Shown here in pieces: positions 63,260 through 64,000 of a stretch of 64,000 nucleotides of DNA (the stretch's first letter is position 1; every line of letters starts with the position of its first letter). The DNA is taken from positions 1-64,000 of the forward strand of contig NZ_FNGC01000002.1 of assembly GCF_900102785.1 (NCBI RefSeq), read 5' to 3'. Under the pieces are notes generated by a model that worked only from the letters and a program-made list of their open reading frames with translations, made no database searches and was not told the DNA's origin. Both the position numbers and the translations under genes were made by a program. Source of the stretch: Arthrobacter sp. ok362. Lineage in GTDB: Bacteria > Actinomycetota > Actinomycetes > Actinomycetales > Micrococcaceae.

Positions 63260-64000
63260 ATGCGATTGAGTTTTCTGCTGGGTGCGCGTGTGCGCACGAG
63301 GCGTGGGCTCGTGTCGCTCGTTGTCGGCATCATCGCCGCCATCACGGTGGTCGTTTCCGTCGTAATTGGTTTCGCCAGCATTGCCGCGTCGATGGCCCTG
63401 CGTGAATTTTCGGATTCGCCCGCCGGCCGGGGAGTCTCGGCACGCATTCACACTTCCCTTATTGATGACGGAACACTGCAGCTCAACAAAGCGCGGGCAG
63501 CCCTTAAGGGATTGGGGCTTGATCAGGGCACCCGCGTCTTCAGGACTGTACAAACCGCCCCTCTCACCCTCCTTCAGCCACCAAATAACCAATCCGCATC
63601 GCTCGCCTTGTCGAGCTGGGATGTCGCCGGCGATCACGTCCAAATGAGGGAGGGCCGGCTCCCGCAGACCGACCGGGAAGCCGCCCTGAGCGTGGACTCC
63701 TCGACACAACTGAGTTTGCGCCTAGGGCAGAAAATTTCGGTGCGGTCAGACAAGGGCAACTTCACTCTGACGTTGGTCGGAACCTTCGAACCGGATCAGG
63801 TAGCCAAATTAGTGCTGGAGCCAATCTCCGCCACCACTTTCTCGGCCGCACAGGCGCGGCCGGCATTAGAAGGGCTTGCTACCCCTGCGGCGTTCGACGC
63901 AGGCAACTCTTCGGTTAAAGTTTCTTGGACGATACTCCCAGACCCCGCTTCAATATCTTTCGCGGATCTTCCGAAAATCATCGCTGGGCTGGGGCAGCTG
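63260..64000 (+). CDS. ABC transporter permease, FtsX/MacB-like (3'-truncated by window edge)
   Basis: A frame open from ATG 63260 to the end of the window (247 codons). The first 50 residues contain a basic start, then one strong membrane helix (GLVSLVVGIIAAITVVVSVV with GFASIAAS). The rest is an extracellular domain with LQQ-, Q- and Ser/Thr-rich strands (TAPLTLLQPPNNQSAS, LRLGQKISVRSDKGNFTLTLVGTFEPDQ), the layout of MacB/FtsX-type permeases. The membrane segments after the large loop fall outside. It may be cargo of the recombinase element or the gene beyond it. Confidence 0.7.
   Translation, partial: MRLSFLLGARVRTRRGLVSLVVGIIAAITVVVSVVIGFASIAASMALREFSDSPAGRGVSARIHTSLIDDGTLQLNKARAALKGLGLDQGTRVFRTVQTAPLTLLQPPNNQSASLALSSWDVAGDHVQMREGRLPQTDREAALSVDSSTQLSLRLGQKISVRSDKGNFTLTLVGTFEPDQVAKLVLEPISATTFSAAQARPALEGLATPAAFDAGNSSVKVSWTILPDPASISFADLPKIIAGLGQL

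Overview
The window is high-GC DNA with actinobacterial gene content: FCD-type GntR regulators, MHS-family transporters, an actinobacterial GPP34 protein, a DrrAB-like exporter, and frequent GTG starts with 1-4 base overlaps. It most resembles a soil Micrococcales genome of the Arthrobacter / Pseudarthrobacter type. That placement is inferred from content and style; no marker gene or rRNA is present. No tRNA, rRNA or CRISPR array was found.

Layout. (1) 1-3.4 kb: the end of a short-chain dehydrogenase (SDR), small hypothetical genes and a decayed SDR copy. (2) 3.5-11.7 kb: an IclR regulator divergent from a catabolic operon (MHS transporter, NIPSNAP protein, SDR, three tandem FAD-dependent dehydrogenases, the middle one frameshifted). 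(3) 11.7-12.9 kb: a GPP34 protein and a zinc-ribbon-like protein. (4) 13.0-31.3 kb: a large sugar-acid catabolic region. It holds an L-fuconate-dehydratase-type operon with a Zn-dehydrogenase, SDR, KDPG aldolase and KDG kinase. It also holds an amino-acid-type ABC importer with a UxaA-family dehydratase, an aldehyde dehydrogenase/FAH-family pair, an SDR/FAH-hydrolase pair, three GntR regulators and a Zn-alcohol dehydrogenase. Three promoters in this region share an almost identical operator overlapping the -10 box. (5) 31.5-34.9 kb: electron-transfer flavoprotein genes followed by a diheme-type cytochrome b with a long N-terminal extension carrying three copies of one 14-residue motif. (6) 35.2-41.3 kb: a LacI-controlled GH32 fructan/sucrose operon with its own ABC importer.

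(7) 41.6-46.5 kb: an island of visibly lower GC. It encodes a caspase-like (C14) protease with both catalytic residues, three unrecognised small proteins in the same orientation, and a SARP/BTAD-type regulator. This is the best candidate in the window for an undescribed system. (8) 46.5-49.8 kb: a ribbon-helix-helix regulator with a visible operator, a DUF4097 protein and a DrrAB-like ABC exporter, closed by a strong terminator. (9) 49.9-59.0 kb: an XRE-regulated set (aldo/keto reductase, carboxymuconolactone-decarboxylase-like protein, cupin, MFS), then a RibD/DHFR-like reductase, a nucleoside/cytosine deaminase, an NTF2-like protein, an SDR and a frameshifted GMC oxidoreductase. (10) 59.1-64.0 kb: two overlapping tyrosine recombinases of Tn554-like layout abutting a 5'-truncated gene, then the start of an ABC/FtsX-type permease that runs off the window.

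How the parts fit. Regions 2 and 4 look like import-plus-oxidation routes for organic and sugar acids. The EtfAB/cytochrome b module could carry electrons from a flavin dehydrogenase to the quinone pool. Regions 7, 8 and 10 have the look of acquired or mobile DNA.
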